Assembly (NCBI GenBank): GCA_949152475.1
Contig: OX424564.1
Location: forward strand, 40,298,165-40,362,164
Origin: Terebella lapidaria
Lineage: Eukaryota; Annelida; Polychaeta; Terebellida; Terebellidae
Direction: 5' to 3'
DNA length: 64,000 nucleotides
Positions 20,189 through 32,447 of the stretch are shown here, piece by piece; position 1 is the first letter of the stretch; the number at the start of each line of letters is the position of its first letter. The notes below the pieces were generated by a model that worked only from the letters and a program-made list of their open reading frames with translations, made no database searches and was not told the DNA's origin. The translations under genes were made by a program, and so were the position numbers.

Positions 20189-22875
20189 TCTGCTTAACTT
20201 TATTCAGTGGATAAAATAAACTCTTGATGATGTATTCATGGGATTGTTTTGTCCAAAATGGTAATACGTGGTAATGAATAGCGCAACTACATTTGAAAAC
20301 AGATTTCCTTCACAAATAGTTATTTCTGACGTTCAAATACCAGTCGAAGTGCATTTTTGCAATTGAAATAATGCATAATTGTCATTGGAATGTGTTTGAT
20401 TGGATTCCTCAACCCTCAAAACCCAAGAAAGGACACTAAGATTACACTTCTAGCACGTCTAGAAGCAGAGAAAAATCAAAAACCAACTTTTTGATCGGAC
20501 TCGGCGACCATCTTGGAAAAAGTCATTTTTTCCATTGTTTGGACACTTTTAGAGAAGGTTACCCGGTCTAATATTTTTCCTGATATAAAAACCTACAGAA
20601 TGACACCAAGAAACCTAATATGCCCGATTTGGCGACGAAATTTTTTTTTTTCAGAATGGCCCACAGACTATATGTGCACAATTGATTCCTAAGCTGTAAA
20701 GTCGACAATAAGCGAGATATTAGCCATTTTGTGGTCTGACCTTGAAAATCAGATCAAAGGTCAAATTCAAGGTCATGACAATATTCAGAATATAACATTT
20801 CCTATAGGTTCACAATTGATTCCTAAGCTGTAAAGTCGATAATAAGCGAGATATTAGCCATTTTGTGCTCTTGACCTTGAAAATGAGGTCAGAGGTGATT
20901 GATTGATTGAATTTATTCAGGAACTATACACATTCATACAAATGTACAGGATAATTTTTTACAATGTTAAAATAATGAGATGTATAGCCCTGAGCTGTGG
21001 GGATAGAGTCTGTTAGACTGTAGACCTCAGTGGTAGGAAGTCATATTTACACGATAGGAGAGATGAAAAAAATGAATAAACGAGGCACCCCACAGCTCTT
21101 CACATAAAAAATTGTTTGTTATATGTTGCCATATATACATGCGAATATTTGTAATTTTGACAAAAATAAACATTTATACAAGGTTGTTAAGTGCTGTGAG
21201 TTGTCTGCCGCTATCTGTCCCCACTGCGCCGACACGCCCCCGCGCCCATGCTGAGTCCGAGTCTGCACGTCCCTAGCCGCGATAGCCCCGCAATGTCTCC
21301 CGCTTGAAGCGTGAGGACAACGTTTTCTTACCAACTAATGTCTGGTGAATATTCATGTAGAGAGACAGGGGAATTTTATTCCATATAATTGGGCCATTGT
21401 GCCTAATAGACCGACAGACAGCTTCGTTTTTATTATTTGTGGACTTCAATTTGAGTGCTGCACTATGCCGGGTATTATGCTCATGCACACCAATCGATGG
21501 TACGAAAAGTTTTTGTAATAAATTCGGCACTTTCTCAGTCAAGGCACATAATACATATTTAGCAACGTATAGTTCGTAAATGTCAGTTAGTTCCATGAAA
21601 TTTAGTGCTTTGAAGAGCGGTTCAGTGTGTGTGTTATATGGAACGTTGGATATCAATCGCACAAGTTTTTTTTGAAGTATGGTTAGTTTTTTTAGGTGTA
21701 CTGCATGAGTACCTCCCCATATAGTTATACCATATGTTAGGTGGGGATATGCTAATGTATAGTATAAAGAAATCAAGTTCGACTTCGGTAGCATTTGTTT
21801 GGCTCTATTTATTGCAATGTAAGATTTTAGTAACCGTTTATTTACTACCTTTATATGCTTATCCCACTTTTAAGTTTGTAATCTATTTGAACTCCCAAAA
21901 ATTTTGTGCACTTGCATTTTTCAAGGACATGACTGGCTAATTTCAATTCTAGATTATCGTCATTGTTATTACTGGTTGTGAATAGCATGTAGTTTGTTTT
22001 TGTGACATTTAGTGAAATCTTGTTTGATTTAAACCAGTCCGTCAAGTTGCCTAATTCTTCGTTCATTATGGTATATAAATGAGTCAAATTTTTGTGTGAG
22101 CAATACAGCGTGGTATCGTCTGCAAATAAAATGGAATTAGAGTGGCCTAATACATTGGGCAAGTCATTAGTATATATTATAAACAGAAGTGGTCCTAAGA
22201 CTGATCCCTGTGGTACCCCGCATGTTATTTCCCTTGTTCCCGAATTTACCCCGTTATAAGACACAAATTGCTTTCTATTGGATAAATAGTCATTGAACCG
22301 TTCTAGCGCTGTCCCGCGTACACCATAAAATTCCAGTTTGCGTAATAATATAGCATGATCTATAGTATCAAATGCCTTCGAGAGGTCTAAAAAAATGGCC
22401 AAAGTGGGGTCTTTTTCTTCTAGATTTTTAGTAACATCATCAATGAACTTGGTTATTGCATCAAATGTGCTGCGTTTTGAACGGAAGCCATACTGGTTTT
22501 CATATAGTATGCTAATTTTTTCCATGAATTTTGACAGTCTCTTATGCATTATTTTTTCCATTATTTTAGATACAACAGGCAATAGTGAGATTGGCCTATA
22601 ATTCGTCAGGTCTGATTTGCTTTTCGACTTATGGATTGGAATGACTTTTGCTAATTTGAGAGCTGTTGGGACTTTCCCAGTTTGGAAGGATTTGTTAATT
22701 ATTATGCTTAATGGCTCAGCTACAGAAGTCTGCAGTTCCTTCAATAATTTTGAACTTATTTTATCGTGACCGAAACTATTTTTTGGCTTGATATTTTTGA
22801 GGACATTACTGATTTCGATGGGATCTGTGGGTTCTATGAACATGGATTTCGGATTTGGTTTTTGATTCAAGTGAA
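20189..22875. repeat. Tandem duplication, copy 2 (2,687 bp)
   Basis: Directly abuts copy 1. The LINE continues beyond 22875 only in this copy, so this is the ancestral right-hand context. Confidence 0.97.
21273..21794 (-). pseudogene. LINE RT C-terminal region
   Basis: 173 codons: SLYYTLAYPHLTYGITIWGG, typical of the region after RT in Jockey/CR1-type LINEs, then a tail with RHNGPIIWNKIP. Out of frame with the RT above. Confidence 0.85.
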
Positions 22876-23137
22876 GGTAATGGTCGGAACTGTGAGCTGG
22901 ACGCGGAATATTGCTGGCTAGTTGTGGTCCTATATTGGTAAAGAAAGAACAGAAAGATTCAGATATTAGCTTATTATCGTTCGTTTCAGTGTTATTGATC
23001 ATGAATGTCTGGTTTACATTATTTATGCCTTTCATTTTGCCAATGCTCCTATTAATGATTTCCCAAGTTTTTCTTACATTGTCTTTGTGTTCCTTCAATA
23101 AATTACCATAATATTGTTTTTTAGTTATTCGCTTCAA
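21851..23137 (-). pseudogene. LINE reverse transcriptase, frame-broken at its C-terminus
   Basis: 428-codon frame with LTNYRPISLLPVVSKIMEK, motif A LAIFLDLSKAFDTIDHAIL, motif B GVPQGSVLGPLLFIIYTNDLP and motif C ILFADDTTLY. Catalytic FADD is intact. The frame ends near 21851 by frameshift; the continuation lies in another frame at 21273-21794. Confidence 0.92.
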
Positions 23138-23198
23138 CTTGTTATGTAAATTTCGATATTTTATATAATCTTTATAATCAGTATCTGTTTTGGATTTT

Positions 23199-23876
23199 TT
23201 AATGCACTTGGCATAGTGTGTGGGATGATTTCATGAGTCCCTTTGTCATCCATGGCTCACGCAGTATGTTTCTTGCAGGAATTGTGACATTTCTTACAGG
23301 GGCATGTTTATCTAGTGCGAGGTTCAATTGTGAAACGAAATAGTCAATTGCTTTATCTGGGGACATAAGGTGTAGGTCTTGCCATTTTATATTATCGAGT
23401 GTCTCTTTTATGTGGTTGATACTCTGGTTTGTTAATTTTCTGCTCGCAAATGTTAGCGGTTTATTACATGTTGTTACTTTATTTGGGCATCTTATGGAAA
23501 AGAAAACAGGCAAATGGTCAGAAATGTCATCAAAAAGAATCGCAGATTGCGTAAACAATTTCGAGTTGATTTTGACATATATATTATCAATAAGCGTGGC
23601 AGTCTGGCATGTAATCGGCGTGGGCTTAGTTATGGTGGGAATTAATTGGTTGGAGTACATTATGTCAAACAAGTCAGATGTATACTTGTGTGACTGTAAT
23701 TTTAGAAGATCGAAGTTCTGATCCGTGCCAATAATAACGTTATTGTTATTCCTCAAGTTTAGGAGGATTTCTTCATATCTGTCCACTGAGAGTTTCGGGT
23801 TACTGTTTGGTACTCTATAAACTTCGCCAATAACAGTCTGTGTATTATTAGATTTGACTTCAACAAACACTGACTC
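23199..23876 (-). pseudogene. LINE endonuclease domain, 5'-truncated
   Basis: About 220 codons: a partial exonuclease-endonuclease-phosphatase fold with GEVYRVPNSN, VIIGTDQNFDLLKL, TATLIDNIYV and DDISDHLPVFFSI (the terminal SDH motif). The N-terminal catalytic part is missing. A frame break separates it from the RT. Confidence 0.85.
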
Positions 23877-24900
23877 AGCATATATCATTTCCTATATGTC
23901 CACAATTGATTTCTAAGCTGTAAAATCGATAAGTGAGATATTAGCCATTTTGTTCTGTGACCTTGAAAATGAGGTCAAAGGTCAAATTCAAGGTCATGAC
24001 AATAATCGGCATATATCATTCCCTATATGTTCATAATTGATTCCTAAGCTGTAAAGTCGATAACAAGCGAGATATTAGCCATTTTGTCCTGTGACCTTGA
24101 AAATGAGGTCAAAGGTCAAATTCAAGGTCATCAGAATATTCAGCATATATCATTTCCTATATGTCCACAATTGATTCCTAAGCTGTAAAGTTGATAATAA
24201 GCGAGATATAAGCCATTTTGTGCTCTGATCTTGAAAATGAGGTCAGAGGTCAAATTCAAGGTCACGAGAATATTCAGCATATATCATTTCCTATATGTCC
24301 ACAATTGATTCCTAGTCTCTGATCTCAATATTAGGTGAGATATTAGGCATAATGTGTCCCATTATAAAGCATAGGAGAATTTAACATGGGAAAGTCCCAT
24401 TTGGGCCGAGTTTGGGCCCAAAATGGCCCACTTCGAGCGATTCAAGGGCAACGAAATTTATACATGTCACAGGGGTACATATGTGGAGTGTTATGCATCA
24501 ATAAGGAAAAAAGTTACTGAACAGATTTTGAGAAAACGATCGTCAAAATCCAAAATTGGCCATTTTTTGACGAAAACGGCCGTTCTGACCTTGAAACCGA
24601 GGTCAGGGGTCAAATTCAAGGTCACGAGAATATTCAGCATAGGCCTATATCATTTCCTATATGTCCACAATTGATTCCTAGTCTCTAATATCAATATTAA
24701 GTGAGATATTAGGCTTAATGTGTCCCATATAAAGCATAGGAGAGTTTAACATGGGAAAGTCCCATTTGGGTCGAGTTTGGGCCAAAATGGCCCACTTCGA
24801 GCGATTCAAGCGCAACGAAACTTATACACATCACATGAGTACAAATGAGGATTGTTATGTATCAACAAGGGCCACTGGCCTCAAAGGAAGAGCTTTGAAA
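23877..24900 (-). mobile_element. Helitron-like DNA, right part of the interrupted array
   Basis: About four family A units (23877-24330), then the terminal block (GGGAAAGTCCCATTTGGGCC, 24386), cut at 24590. A second, shorter satellite plus terminal block follows (24590-24860). The junction inside the AAAACGGCCG motif suggests recombination between two copies. Confidence 0.65.
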
Positions 24901-24949
24901 ATGTTTGCACAGAACTATTTAAAAACCCTTGAATACTGTATTTGATTTG

Positions 24950-25140
24950 GCCATGTCTTAATTATTTTTACTGTGGCTAACTATATATCTAACCAGTAAA
25001 ACTAATGTTAACCTATTTGGTTACAGCTATGAATTCCCCACTGGGCAGAATATATACCTTGTTGAGCCCAATAATAAATGATTCTTGTCATAACTATTTT
25101 ATTGTGGCCAATAAGACTTAATTAGTATTATTTGGACTAA
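24950..25140. repeat. Family B satellite fragment
   Basis: Contains TTGTTGAGCCCAATAATAAA and AACTATTTTATTGTGGCCAA, matching the 52 and 63 kb arrays; about 1.4 units. Confidence 0.75.
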
Positions 25141-27186
25141 TGTGTAAGATTTTCAAGGTTCTGAATATTTTTTTTTCTTATTTAGGAGGCAAAAAATTTT
25201 TCGAGATAGTTCTAAATCCCTTTTCATGGATTTTTTTTCAGTGTTTTGATTTATACTGCAGAGACATTTCATCAACTTGCATGTCTAATGTCTGCATTTC
25301 CATCCATCACTTGCTCTGCAGTTCGCTAATTCTCGATTGCGGCCTGATTGCTTGGTGGCCTCATCGCCTGTACCCCTCAAAATCAGCACTGACAATTCTC
25401 GTCGGCAATATAAAACTATCATAAACATGATAACTGAGATAGTATCCATTCGTTTCTGCTTATTTCAGTTTTTTCCCCCGACAAAGTGTATTAATTCGGC
25501 AAATCTGCCAAGTTTTGTTGCTTCCGACAGGTTCCTACTCAAATCTCGGGAAATCTCGCTTCACTTCAGTAGGCATTTCTTCTTAGATTTCCCCATGAAC
25601 AAGCTTTGTATGGTGATATTTTCCTGAAGTATTACCAGTGAAGTAGGAAAGAATCATAGAAAAGACCATTTATTTGGGTCGTAACAAGTATTTCCACAAA
25701 TACCGCACCCAGTAACTTCGACGCTCTCGTGGCAGATTTTGAAGCCACAAGCAAATTTTTGCCCAGTGCGTCGCTAATACACCAGTTTACAGTTTGCTAA
25801 ATAAGGTAAAGTTCGGGTAAACAAACCACATGTGCATCAGCACGACAGCAGCTGGTTTTATTGGTCAGAATAAACCAGTGTGAATACAAGAATAAAAATC
25901 TCATAGGCCTATATCACAAGCCGACCCCTTGAACACCTTAGATTCCTGACAGGTCGGGATTCTCCTCATTTATATCAATTTATAGAACCGAATGACAAGT
26001 TAACAACTGCAGGACCATCAGAGGCTATGGTGTCCGATGGCTGCCATTTCAATTCTCGCTACCTCGCGGAGAATGAGCAATGCATCACACCGAAATAACG
26101 ATGCAGTTTAGCAAATGTGATGCTAAATAAAATATTTTGTGCCGCACATAAACATCGAGATACTAAACTTATCTACAAGTCATTGATTTGGCGACTTAAT
26201 TGGTATTATTGAGAGACTATTTGTATCATTATAATCTGTATCAGTCTGATATTTGAAGTGATATATTGGCAGAAAGTTTTGAATTCTTCCATACCCTTCT
26301 GATCGAACGAAGAAAACATAACAGTTATATATCTGCACTTGCATGCCCAAACAGACTCCCCTTTTTAATTGATTTCGTTGCGAGTTTCTGGTGGGGATAT
26401 TCTGAGTGTTTACATTACCACCATTCTCGGTGCTTTGTATCCCTTGATGCAATGCGATTGCAGCTTACTCATATATATCCGAGGTAATCGAGCGTGAAAT
26501 GGGTTAAGTCAGAGGTAACTCTGATTAGGGCACAAAAGAAAAGGAAAGCGGCTGCTTGTATTATCATATGCTTGATTTATCCATCTGATCAATCATAATT
26601 TGTTTTGTAACCTATTTTTCTGAGACCACAGGCATATAGATGTAATTGATTTGGGGAAAAAAACAGTTTATCTGCCAATATCACTTTTAAAGGAAATTGT
26701 CGAATTTTAAATGTCAAAAATATCTGAACAATTCGAGATGTGTTAAATATGCTCCAGTACTACTGGGGGCATAGGGAGATAGGCCACATATTGTGTATGA
26801 ACAGAATACATATCTCTCGTTATGTATTGCTGGTATGAACTAACACCCTGTCACCTGTCACCCAGCGATGGGGTGGCTATTTTCGTCTATAGCTCTGTAG
26901 GGACATTTAGTACATTAGGCAATGGCAACACGAAAAACTGCAACAGTGATCATACATGTATCCATGTTGGTGCTGAAGTCTATGACACCAATGTGGCAAT
27001 GTAACTTCAATAAAGAAAAAAACGCATCATGGTGAAACCAAAAGGCCTAGCAACGTAATTCTGTCCACATCATCACATATTTCAATTATTATTCCCCAAT
27101 ATCATGTGATCTATATTTATTATTCTGAACTCATCAACCACAATACAACATATTAAAGGGCCCGTATTAAATTATGGTTATATCCC
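25141..27186. other. Anonymous sequence, no gene recognised
   Basis: AT-rich DNA with open frames of 60-96 codons lacking family signatures, splice logic or repeats that I can name. Confidence 0.5.
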
Positions 27187-27532
27187 GCCAATGGTCGCCT
27201 CGGACATGGAGTCATCTAGATACAGGCGGAATCTCTATCTGGCACTACGGTCCATGGTGCCTGTGATGCCCCGGATCGTGGTCCGGACCCGGGTGGCCTC
27301 GCTGAACCAGTACACTCAGGCTGCAACTTCGGGGAAGAGCCAGTCTTCCGGAACAGCTCCAGAGACAGTGCCGCCCCCTAGCTCGAAAGGCATGCCCTCG
27401 GCTGTGGTCCGTCCTTCTCGACCGAGTGTGACACTGCCTCCACCAGTGTCAGCAATGCGCATGGCAACTCAGAAGCCACCGCGTCTGGGAGCACAGCATC
27501 CAGTGCCAAACCCAAGGTCCTTGCTGTTGCTC

Positions 27533-27610
27533 CGTTGGCTGAAGTTGCTCCTATATGACTGCCACCTCTTACGTTGGCTGAAGTTGCTCCTATATGACTG
27601 CCACCTCTTA
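27533..27610. repeat. 39-bp tandem duplication
   Basis: Two identical 39-bp units (27533-27571 and 27572-27610) beginning CGTTGGCTGAAGTTGCTCC. As 39 is divisible by 3, the frame is kept. Confidence 0.95.
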
Positions 27611-27789
27611 CCAGGTCGGTGTTTGTTTCCTCGCTGTTCTCAGAAGGTGGGTCCGTGGGGTGGCAAAGCACAGCCGCGCTGGACCTGGAGCCTCTGAATC
27701 CAGTTGAGGAGATAGTCAGGCAGTATGGCTCGGACACTGCTCGGGTATACGAGACTTTCAGTGAGTCCGTAGGTCAGGCGGTGCGGTGG

Positions 27790-28578
27790 CAGGGGCGGAT
27801 TAAACGACAGAGGGGCCTGGGGCTAGAAAATATAAACAGGCCTAAAAGCCATCCGGTCTGGGGGTACGGGGGGCGCCGTAAGCCCCCCGAGAAATTTTTT
27901 TTTTCTTTTGTGAGTTGAGCAGTTTGGCGTATATCTGGGGAAGAAATTATGCGATATTTGGACATTCAAATTGGATTAGATTTTTGAAGGTTTTTCCGCT
28001 AAAGAGTGAAAGGACTGGAAAATAATTTGGCCTAGATCTGTTATTGTATATCCGGTAGATTTCAAATTTTGTAAATTTATCGAGGATTCCAAATAATGAT
28101 TGAAGTTGATCCCCTAAAAATCTGTGATATTTTCAGAATTAAAACTCTAACATATTGTGGTATATGCAGTTGTTCATTATAAACAATGAAATACAAATTT
28201 ATGATGTAATCAATTTTTATTTTATATCATACTTATTAAGTACTTTTCGGCCTTTTTTGTGTGCAAATCTATTGATGGCAAGAGTAGGCCTATCATGGAG
28301 TAGGCGACCTTCTGTAGGCCTAAGCCCACCTGTGTGAAAATGAGACACAATAGCACCCGCAGAAAAATATAAGTTTTTAAAAACCCACGGTTTCAATCTG
28401 CGGCCTACAATAGGCCTATGAGTGAGAAAAAGGGACGAATAGGCACTCGCGAATATAGGACCCAATTAAAAAAAAAACTGTAGTTGAAAATAGGCCCCCT
28501 AGTTGGAATTATTATTTTTTGCTGGGCCTGTGGGCCTGGGGCTGCAGCCCCAATAGCCCCTACGTTAATCTGGCCCTG
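27790..28578. mobile_element. hAT-type MITE (789 bp)
   Basis: Left end CAGGGGCGGATTAAAC; right end, reversed, CAGGGCCAGATTAACG. Flanked by 8-bp repeats TGCGGTGG (27782-27789) and GGCGGTGG (28579-28586) with one mismatch. Ends of the CAGGG type with 8-bp target duplication are the hAT signature. It encodes no transposase. The interrupted host frame continues correctly across the site. Confidence 0.85.
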
Positions 28579-29639
28579 GGCGGTGGACCATCGACGAGAT
28601 GGCTAGGAGTGGGTACCGCTTGGTGCAGGGCTGGCCAACCAGCCGGTCCCCCGGGCCCTTCAGGACCTAGGGGTGGCAGGAATTAGAGCTCTGACGTGCG
28701 TGAGACGGGAGTACCCCTCAGATCAGCCCCTGGCACAGCTTGGAGAGCTACTGGACTGTCGCTGAAGCATATGAGCAGCAGGCGTTTCATGAAGGAATGG
28801 CTGTTGCTAGAGAGGCAGTGGAGTCACGGCCGACTTCCATCCCCGACGATGTGCAGGAAGAACTGCAGCGGTTGTGTGCTGAGAACGAGGATCTCAGGCA
28901 TTGTCTCCACAATGCCTAGCTGGCTCAGGCTCAAGGGCATGAGAATGTTGATGATTCCGCTCATCCACCCTCAACCAGATCGTTCCGCACTGCTTTGATG
29001 CACCCCTGGAGCTTGTGATCTAGCCCATTTTGGTCCGGAAATGGAGCAAGCGTGTCAGGGAACACCGCGTGGTCGATAAGGTGGTGGCGCCAGTCGGCAA
29101 GGGCAACCGGCGACACTTCTTAGAGGTATCTCACTTTCCATTACTGGTTTGTCGTTCTACAAAATTTCTAAAATTAAAAGGTTAACTGAATTCCGAACAC
29201 TCGGCACACCTTCCTTTTCAGTGGATGACCTTCACAGGTCATCATCCATTGGGGAATTCCTCCCTCAAAATTTTGGTTTGCTTATAATGGGCTCAGTCAA
29301 ATTTCTGGAGCATTACAGTGTAGTCCATAAGTTTTGGGGTTAGTCCCTATTTTTCCAAAAAAAGACCCTTAAGGTCTGATCGTTCTGCATCGCGAGTTTG
29401 GGTTCCGCTCACCTTGCTTCCTTCTGGTTCCGCCATGTGATACTTTGATTGTGCTTGCAGGTTTTGGGCCAAGGTGGAACATGTTTGGGACCAATGTTGT
29501 AAGAAGGTGGTAGTAATTTTGCCCAAAGATCACGACATTCTTTTAGCCGTTTTAGTACACCATAGTTTGCCTGCTTCATGCTCGACTGCACTGTTTCATT
29601 GGTCATGACTTCACAACCTGGTTCTCATGTGCTGGCTGC

Positions 29640-30815
29640 TATAACTAGCCAGCCCGTTTTGGGTCGTTGAGTTGTCTCAGAGCTGAGATGAAGGCCTAAG
29701 CCTTCTTGTCCCTCTCGTTCTAGCTAGAGGGTCCTAAGACCACAGGACAATCCCCGATGGGGGCCTAGGAGGAAGGCTACTTTGATCGGGTGTTCACGCA
29801 CCTGGATTAGTGGTCTCTTGCCCTGGGATGGTGCGTAAGACTCTGGCAGACTTTCGGGCTATCTGGGTTCTATCCCCTTGGTGGACTGCCGGCAATGTCG
29901 GCTAGCAACACGCCCACGTGCTCGTCATCTGAGATGCAGCTCCCATGGCTCTTGAGCTCGACACACTGGGCTACATGACTATGACGATGTATTTCTGAAT
30001 TGTGTATTGGTCCGGATTCCGTCTGGCTGACTATCGTACCTGGTTATAGTTATATAATTACGGCACCTGCTGTGACAGTGCGGAGCGCTTGTGTCCTAGG
30101 TAGAGATATCCAAGGGTGCATGCCATAAATCTGTGGCAAACTGTTTGATACGTTGGAGTTCTCCCTACACTATCGCAATTTTTCTAGAGTTAGTCCACGT
30201 GTTGAATGGCCACTCCATTTGGTACAATTGGAATTATCCATTTCACTCAGCAGCCCACATGAACGAAAGCATAACACATTCTCTAGAGAAAATTCAAATT
30301 ATAATCAGAATAATATCATGAAGTATTATTTCGACTTTGATAATTTTTTACTTTTTGGAATAAATGTCTAGTTTTTTGGCAAGAGAATGCATGAAAATCT
30401 ACAAAATAGCTATCTTCCACGTAGGGCTAGGGATGATGAAACAACAAAAAGAATTCGCGTCGGTTTTTTTGTTACTTCGCCTCATTATTCGGTCCCTCGG
30501 TTTTGAAATACTAAAATGACCTCAATCGGGCACCATACTATGACAGTCCCGCGCACGTACATTGTTTACATGATACTCATGATACTCATGATACTAGCCT
30601 CATGAATATTGGAACCGTACACTGGTGTATTGGCGGGACTTGCTCACGTGATAATTTGCATATAATTATATCCACGTGTAGTTCATAAACATGTGGGTGT
30701 GTCCGTCAAGACAGCTTACCGATTGGACAATTCAGTGACTATCTGGCTGGCGGGCCGACTGCCGTGACTGCTTATCGGGGCCACACGAGAATTGAATTTG
30801 CCTACTGGAATATGG
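29640..30815. other. Anonymous sequence, no gene recognised
   Basis: No convincing coding or repeat structure; a short (CATGATACT)n run lies at 30568-30596. Confidence 0.5.
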
Positions 30816-30820
30816 AATAC
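30816..30820. repeat. Target-site duplication AATAC, left
   Basis: Matches AATAC at 41097-41101. Ambiguous by one base because the LTR ends in A. Confidence 0.7.
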
Positions 30821-32132
30821 TGTGGGGTTTTTAATTCAGCTGGCTGTTACTAACTCCAAAGCCACCCAGCAGGTGGCACCTCTGAGCTGGGATGTTAGAA
30901 ATACCAACTAGGTGGCAGCATAAGCATGCTGCAAGATCCATAAGGTTTTCATAACTGACCACTGGGTGGCAGCACTATCTTTCAGAATCAGTGCAGTTGC
31001 ACCATCATGTACAGATATTTTAGACCTAACTTGTATTTAGGCTTACTTATATGGTTTTGAGATTATTAGGCGACTAAGGAATATTAGTTAATCATGTTAA
31101 TCAGTGGTGATGGTTATATAGAAATGTCTATATATAGCAATTTGTAGACAATTGTGTTGCTTAGGAAGTTAATAATTAGCCCAGTACTAGTACCATATAT
31201 ATGTGTAGGCTGTTCTCAGCACACAGATAGACTACATATAACCAATATAGTATTTGAGATAGTAATAGCTTAGGAGAAAAAGCAGTCATCACACACCAGT
31301 ATAATATTTGTAAGACAGTTAAAGCCTACCAACCAAGCTGGATAAAATTTATGTAAGTGGGTCAGACTCAGGGGTCATCTAGTACCTGATGATAGGGTTT
31401 ATATGGGTACATTTATTTGAAGGTCACTAAGTACAGTTTCCATGTTTGCTTTATGGCTAGCCATCAGGAATTCTATGTTAGGGTAATTGGGTACATATAG
31501 GTTAACAGGTACATAACTCCTTGTTAGGGTCATTGGGTACATGTAGGTTAACAGGTACTCATATGTCATTGGGTGCATAGAATGGGGTCATGGGAGGCGA
31601 ACCATGGGGGTTACTTAGTACAATCCAGACACTGAGGTCATCAGGTACATATATATCCAGCCTGTTTTAAAGGTTATCAAGTGCAAGTATTGTGAAACCC
31701 CGTAGAGGTTATCAAGTGCTAGGGCTCAGGAAAAGTATTTAAGCTCGAGGAGAGCAAGAATTGGACCTTATTGATTCTAGGGTGATTCTAGGCGTGATTT
31801 TACAGCTTGATTTTACGGTGATTCTTATAGCGATTTTTATAGACAAAGATACATGTATTCAATTGTGTGCATACATGATATTCATAATTTGTGAACATTT
31901 TGTGGACTTTACAAAATACAACATTCGATGAACTGTAACTTGTGTTTTCTTCATCTGCGTTACGAATAGTTTGATGCATCCTGTTTAAAATGCATCTGGT
32001 GTCAGAAAAATAACAGTGAGAACTTAACAACTAGTCCCACACAACAAGACGATAATCACAACAAGAACTCGGAACGAAGCGTTCCTGGGTTCAAAACAAC
32101 TGGTGTCAGAAGTGGCGTCTGAGATCGTAACA
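30821..32132 (+). repeat. 5' LTR
   Basis: 1,312 bp. It differs from the 3' LTR by scattered substitutions and by extra blocks, the largest about 80 bp near 31815-31900. A TATTTAAG element near 31735 may be the promoter TATA. Internal GGTCATTGGGTACA-type short repeats occur at 31340-31640. Confidence 0.93.
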
Positions 32133-32134
32133 AC

Positions 32135-32152
32135 TGGTGTCCAGAAGCGGGA
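32135..32152 (+). promoter_or_regulatory. Primer-binding site
   Basis: TGGTGTCCAGAAGCGGGA lies two bases after the LTR and complements a tRNA 3' end (…CCA). The similar TGGTGTCAGAAGTGG also occurs inside the LTR at 32101. Confidence 0.7.
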
Positions 32153-32447
32153 TACAGACTTATACATGCCCGGATTAAACTCCTGTCATCGCGTTAACTG
32201 TCGCAGACATCGTTCGCTTCAGTGCTGTCGTCGCTGGTGTCATCACGTTCTTCGATCGTCTTCCTGCTGACCTCAATAGGATAGCTGTCAGAAACACCAT
32301 TGGGTATACATGGTGTACCACAGAATGGATAAAGGGTTTGTGACGACACATCTGAACTGTGCTGCATTGTGAGTGAAGAACATTGACACTGGCCTTATCA
32401 CATACAGCTACATATTCTCACAGAGACAATAATTGTGCATAGAAACC

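Larger units (their letters stand above)
20898..23876 (-). mobile_element. 5'-truncated LINE, Jockey/CR1-like group
   Basis: Read on the minus strand: a partial endonuclease, the RT, an RT C-terminal region and a (TCAA)n-type 3' tail at 20898. It is inserted in family A satellite DNA. The 5' end, about 23876, cuts into the endonuclease domain, the usual result of incomplete target-primed reverse transcription. Two frame breaks (about 23199 and 21851) inactivate it. Clade placement is by motif style only. Confidence 0.88.
27191..29630 (+). pseudogene. Decayed gag-like retroelement frame, split by a MITE
   Basis: Coding-like pieces share composition but not frame. 27191-27530 is Pro/Ser/Arg-rich. 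27665-27789 contains PVEEIVRQYGSDTARVYETF. After the MITE the frame resumes in register (28587 onward: TIDEMARSGYRLVQGW). A charged helix lies near 28760-28930, then a basic patch (RKWSKRVREHRVVDKVV, about 29030) and a last piece at 29460-29605 (FWAKVEHVWDQCCKKVVVIL). Stops and frameshifts lie between pieces. I do not recognise the family; a retroelement Gag or accessory protein is the best guess from composition. Confidence 0.4.

Noticed and set aside
25141-27186. Possible small genes of 60-96 codons
   Set aside because: No homology signature, start context or splice structure that I can defend.
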